Positions 54,405-56,039 of a stretch of 56,039 nucleotides of DNA are shown piece after piece (position 1 is the first letter of the stretch; each line of letters starts with the position of its first letter). The stretch covers positions 246 through 56,284 of the forward strand of contig NZ_JAIBLJ010000023.1 in the NCBI RefSeq assembly GCF_020179385.1. Direction: 5' to 3'. Origin of the DNA: Alkalihalobacillus sp. YIM B00296. GTDB taxonomy: Bacteria; Bacillota; Bacilli; Bacillales; Fictibacillaceae. The position numbers were made by a program, and so were the translations under genes. The notes below the pieces were generated by a model that had not been told where the DNA came from, ran no database searches, and saw only the letters and a list, made by a program, of their open reading frames with translations.

Positions 54405-55688
54405 CTATTGGCCCCCGATTTGAATCGTTTTGTCAGCTGGTTCTACTTTTACATATTTGGTTATGGTTAAAACCTCAAATTCGGATAACACACCGTTGAA
54501 AACCAGCACATGCTGCTTATCCAGGCCCTCTTCTATTTTATCAAACGACCGGTCATACGAGGATTCTAGAGAGATTGAAGAACCCTTCCCACTAAGCTCC
54601 GCCTCCATGACACCAAAGTCTTCTGGTGCATTTACGGTGATTTCCGTCTTTCCATCTGTCACATTCATATCTTCAATCGTAAGGTTTTGACCGGCTAATC
54701 GGATTGTCTTCTGATCAAGTTCAGTTTTCACATTCACTTCATGAAATTTCAGTTCTTTTTCAAGTATGAGGGTCAGGTCTTTGACATCCTCAGGTAAAGG
54801 CTCATATTCCAGATCGAATGTGTAACCGCCAAAACTGGATGTTAAACCAGACCCTTGTGGTCGGATCATTTCATCGTCTGCTTTCAATCGATTTGAAATG
54901 CGAGGTGTCCCATGCCCATTTCATCCCATGCTTTTTTGTCCTTCACTTTTATTATCCCTTTAATGACAGTTTGCGTAGGTGTTACAACCAGTTTTTCAAA
55001 TTCATAAATGGAGTAATCCGTTTTGATCGATTCATCTAGTTTCATATTGTATTTCGTCATCATCGCCTTTGATCGGTCCAGCTTGAATGGAATTGTCGCT
55101 TTTTCAGCCGGGTTATTATCCATCGCTATATGAAAGTCGATATTCTTTACAAAGGGATTGGGAGGTTCGAAAGATTGGACATACGACATTTTCGTATTGT
55201 CATCATTCACGGTACCAAAGCCTGATGTCTCACGGATGGTCCCGAAAACACTTTCCATCTGGATAAGGTAGTCCGAGAATTTACTTTCTTCACCCTCCCT
55301 CGGGTCAAAAACGGTGTACATCACGATCAACCGATTGTCATCAAGCATAATCCCATTGACCGTGACTTCGATTCCGTTAGGGGAGTTTGGCACTTTTATC
55401 GATTACTTGGCCCTTCCCTTCTTCATTCAGCTCACTCAACGAATCTGTCAGTACGTCATCATACCCGAGAATTTTCTTGCCGTAATAAGCCATCGTGTCA
55501 AATTGGAAGGTGAAAAAGAGCAGGAACAAAAGCGATGCCGCAATGAGAGAAGGTCGCTTCCATCGTTTGTGTGATTGTGGAGGTTGGATATCAAGCCTGT
55601 TTCTAAGACGATCCTCGAGGCTTTCTGGCACTTTCATCGATTGAATGTTTTCTCCGTCTTCCCTCAGCTTTTTTTCCAGATTGCTCAT
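54405..55688 (-). pseudogene. DUF4179-type membrane protein (anti-sigma partner), split by two frameshifts
   Basis: Three consecutive frames form one ~430-residue protein. Part 1 (55377-55688) has a cytosolic N-terminus and one transmembrane helix (PSLIAASLLFLLFFTFQF). Part 2 (54884-55393) begins NGIEVTVNGIMLDDNRLIVM, the DUF4179 domain. Part 3 (54405-54887) is a DUF5643-like beta domain with GSGLTSSFGGYTFDLEYEPL. The 1/2 junction is explained by one extra C in CTCCCCTAA: removing it restores KLPNGIEVT. The 2/3 junction lies at FQID-LKADDE. Each piece is typical of the protein encoded after a sigma-70 gene in Bacillales. Separate genes are an alternative, less likely. Confidence 0.7.
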
Positions 55689-56002
55689 AGATACTCACCT
55701 CCAAGATACTTTTTAAGTTTTTTCAGTCCGTATGAAATTCTCGATTTTACCGTTCCGATCGGGACTTTCGTAAGCTTCACGATCGTTTCGTAATCGTAGT
55801 TAAGCCAGAAACGGAGTTGTATGGCTTCTTGTTGATCAATGGACAACTTGCCTAAATGTTTCTGTAGATTCAGTTGATGAATGGAACGTTCTCCCTCATT
55901 CGTGTTGTAAGGTTCATCGATTTCTTCCATTACCGTCGTTTTCTTGCACTTTCTCAGGATGTCCCTGCATCGGTTGACGAGGATCGTTTTACTCCAACTT
56001 TG
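55685..56002 (-). pseudogene. ECF-type sigma-70 factor, 5' end missing
   Basis: The frame encodes SWSKTILVNRCRDILRKCKK (end of region 2), a linker, then region 4 (LSIDQQEAIQLRFWLNYDYE, TIVKLTKVPIGTVKSRISYG). It overlaps the following DUF4179 gene by 4 nt, the usual sigma/anti-sigma arrangement. Upstream of Ser-Trp the sigma sequence ends and a stop appears within six codons, at the point where an IS200/IS605-like end begins. The gene is therefore interrupted; a remnant starting at ATG 55930 would hold only region 4. Confidence 0.75.
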
Positions 56003-56039
56003 AGACTCCCACGGCTAAAGCCGCAAGCCCTACACCTTA
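56001..56039 (-). mobile_element. Right end of an IS200/IS605-family (TnpB) element, partial
   Basis: Read on the minus strand the last 39 bases contain CTTGCGGCTTTAGCCGTGGG, then AGTCTCAA. This is the typical right end of IS605-type elements: a subterminal hairpin (CGGCT-TT-AGCCG) followed by a GGGAGTCTCAA cleavage site. The rest of the element would lie beyond the window. If a tnpB gene is there, this is also the 3' end of its omega-RNA, with the sigma gene as adjoining guide sequence. Confidence 0.6.

Overview
The window reads as a chromosomal segment of a moderate-GC Firmicute, most likely a Bacillaceae member of uncertain genus. Supporting this are strong GGAGG-type ribosome binding sites, frequent TTG/GTG starts, BirA-, PerR- and CcpA-type sites of the Bacillus kind, and genes such as azlCD, bioDA/bioY, DUF4317, DUF6526, rlmCD and YhgE-like exporters. 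No rRNA, tRNA or CRISPR array was seen.

Layout. 0-6 kb: a TPR-like protein, an aldo/keto reductase, a decayed DnaN C-terminal fragment, an MFS transporter and an amino-acid permease that has lost its N-terminus. 6.1-10.5 kb: an AT-rich three-gene cassette (M20 peptidase, YfcC/DcuC-type transporter, SHMT-fold PLP enzyme) whose left edge coincides with the break in the permease. 10.5-13.3 kb: a NUDIX remnant, a candidate structured RNA, and a CitMHS citrate transporter with an upstream cre-like site. 13.3-15.4 kb: a membrane protein and a TetR regulator sharing the same palindromic operator, then a MerR regulator. 15.6-18.5 kb: a MocR regulator divergent from azlCD. 18.8-25.4 kb: GNAT, O-methyltransferase, small membrane protein, SelO, an ABC-2 exporter pair and DUF6526. 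26-27.4 kb: DoxX-VOC-DHFR-like operon. 27.9-33.7 kb: DUF4317, then an MMPL/RND exporter coupled to a secreted heptad-repeat protein and a divergent TetR. 33.9-36.2 kb: katG behind a PerR box.

36.3-40.0 kb is the main accessory element: a tightly overlapping, AT-rich three-gene operon (nuclease-like effector, small middle protein, SMC/Rad50-like DUF3732 ATPase). It has the architecture of ABC-three-component/Lamassu-like conflict systems and is the best candidate for an uncharacterised defence system. It is inserted between katG and rlmCD.

40.2-56 kb: rlmCD, DUF1385, bioDA divergent from bioY around a BirA operator, a 59-aa membrane protein, gamma-glutamyltransferase with a divergent LysR, YciI, an S4/zinc-ribbon protein, an FMN reductase, two decayed genes (GrpB family and PH domain), a TetR divergent from a YhgE-like exporter, DinB, and a broken sigma factor/DUF4179 pair. 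At the right edge the sigma gene appears cut by the right end of an IS200/IS605-type (TnpB) element.

The segment is rich in decay: seven broken genes are recognisable (dnaN-like, APC permease, NUDIX, PH, GrpB, DUF4179, sigma factor). It also carries several families of short dispersed repeats, including a roughly 150-nt element present twice with potential RNA structure.
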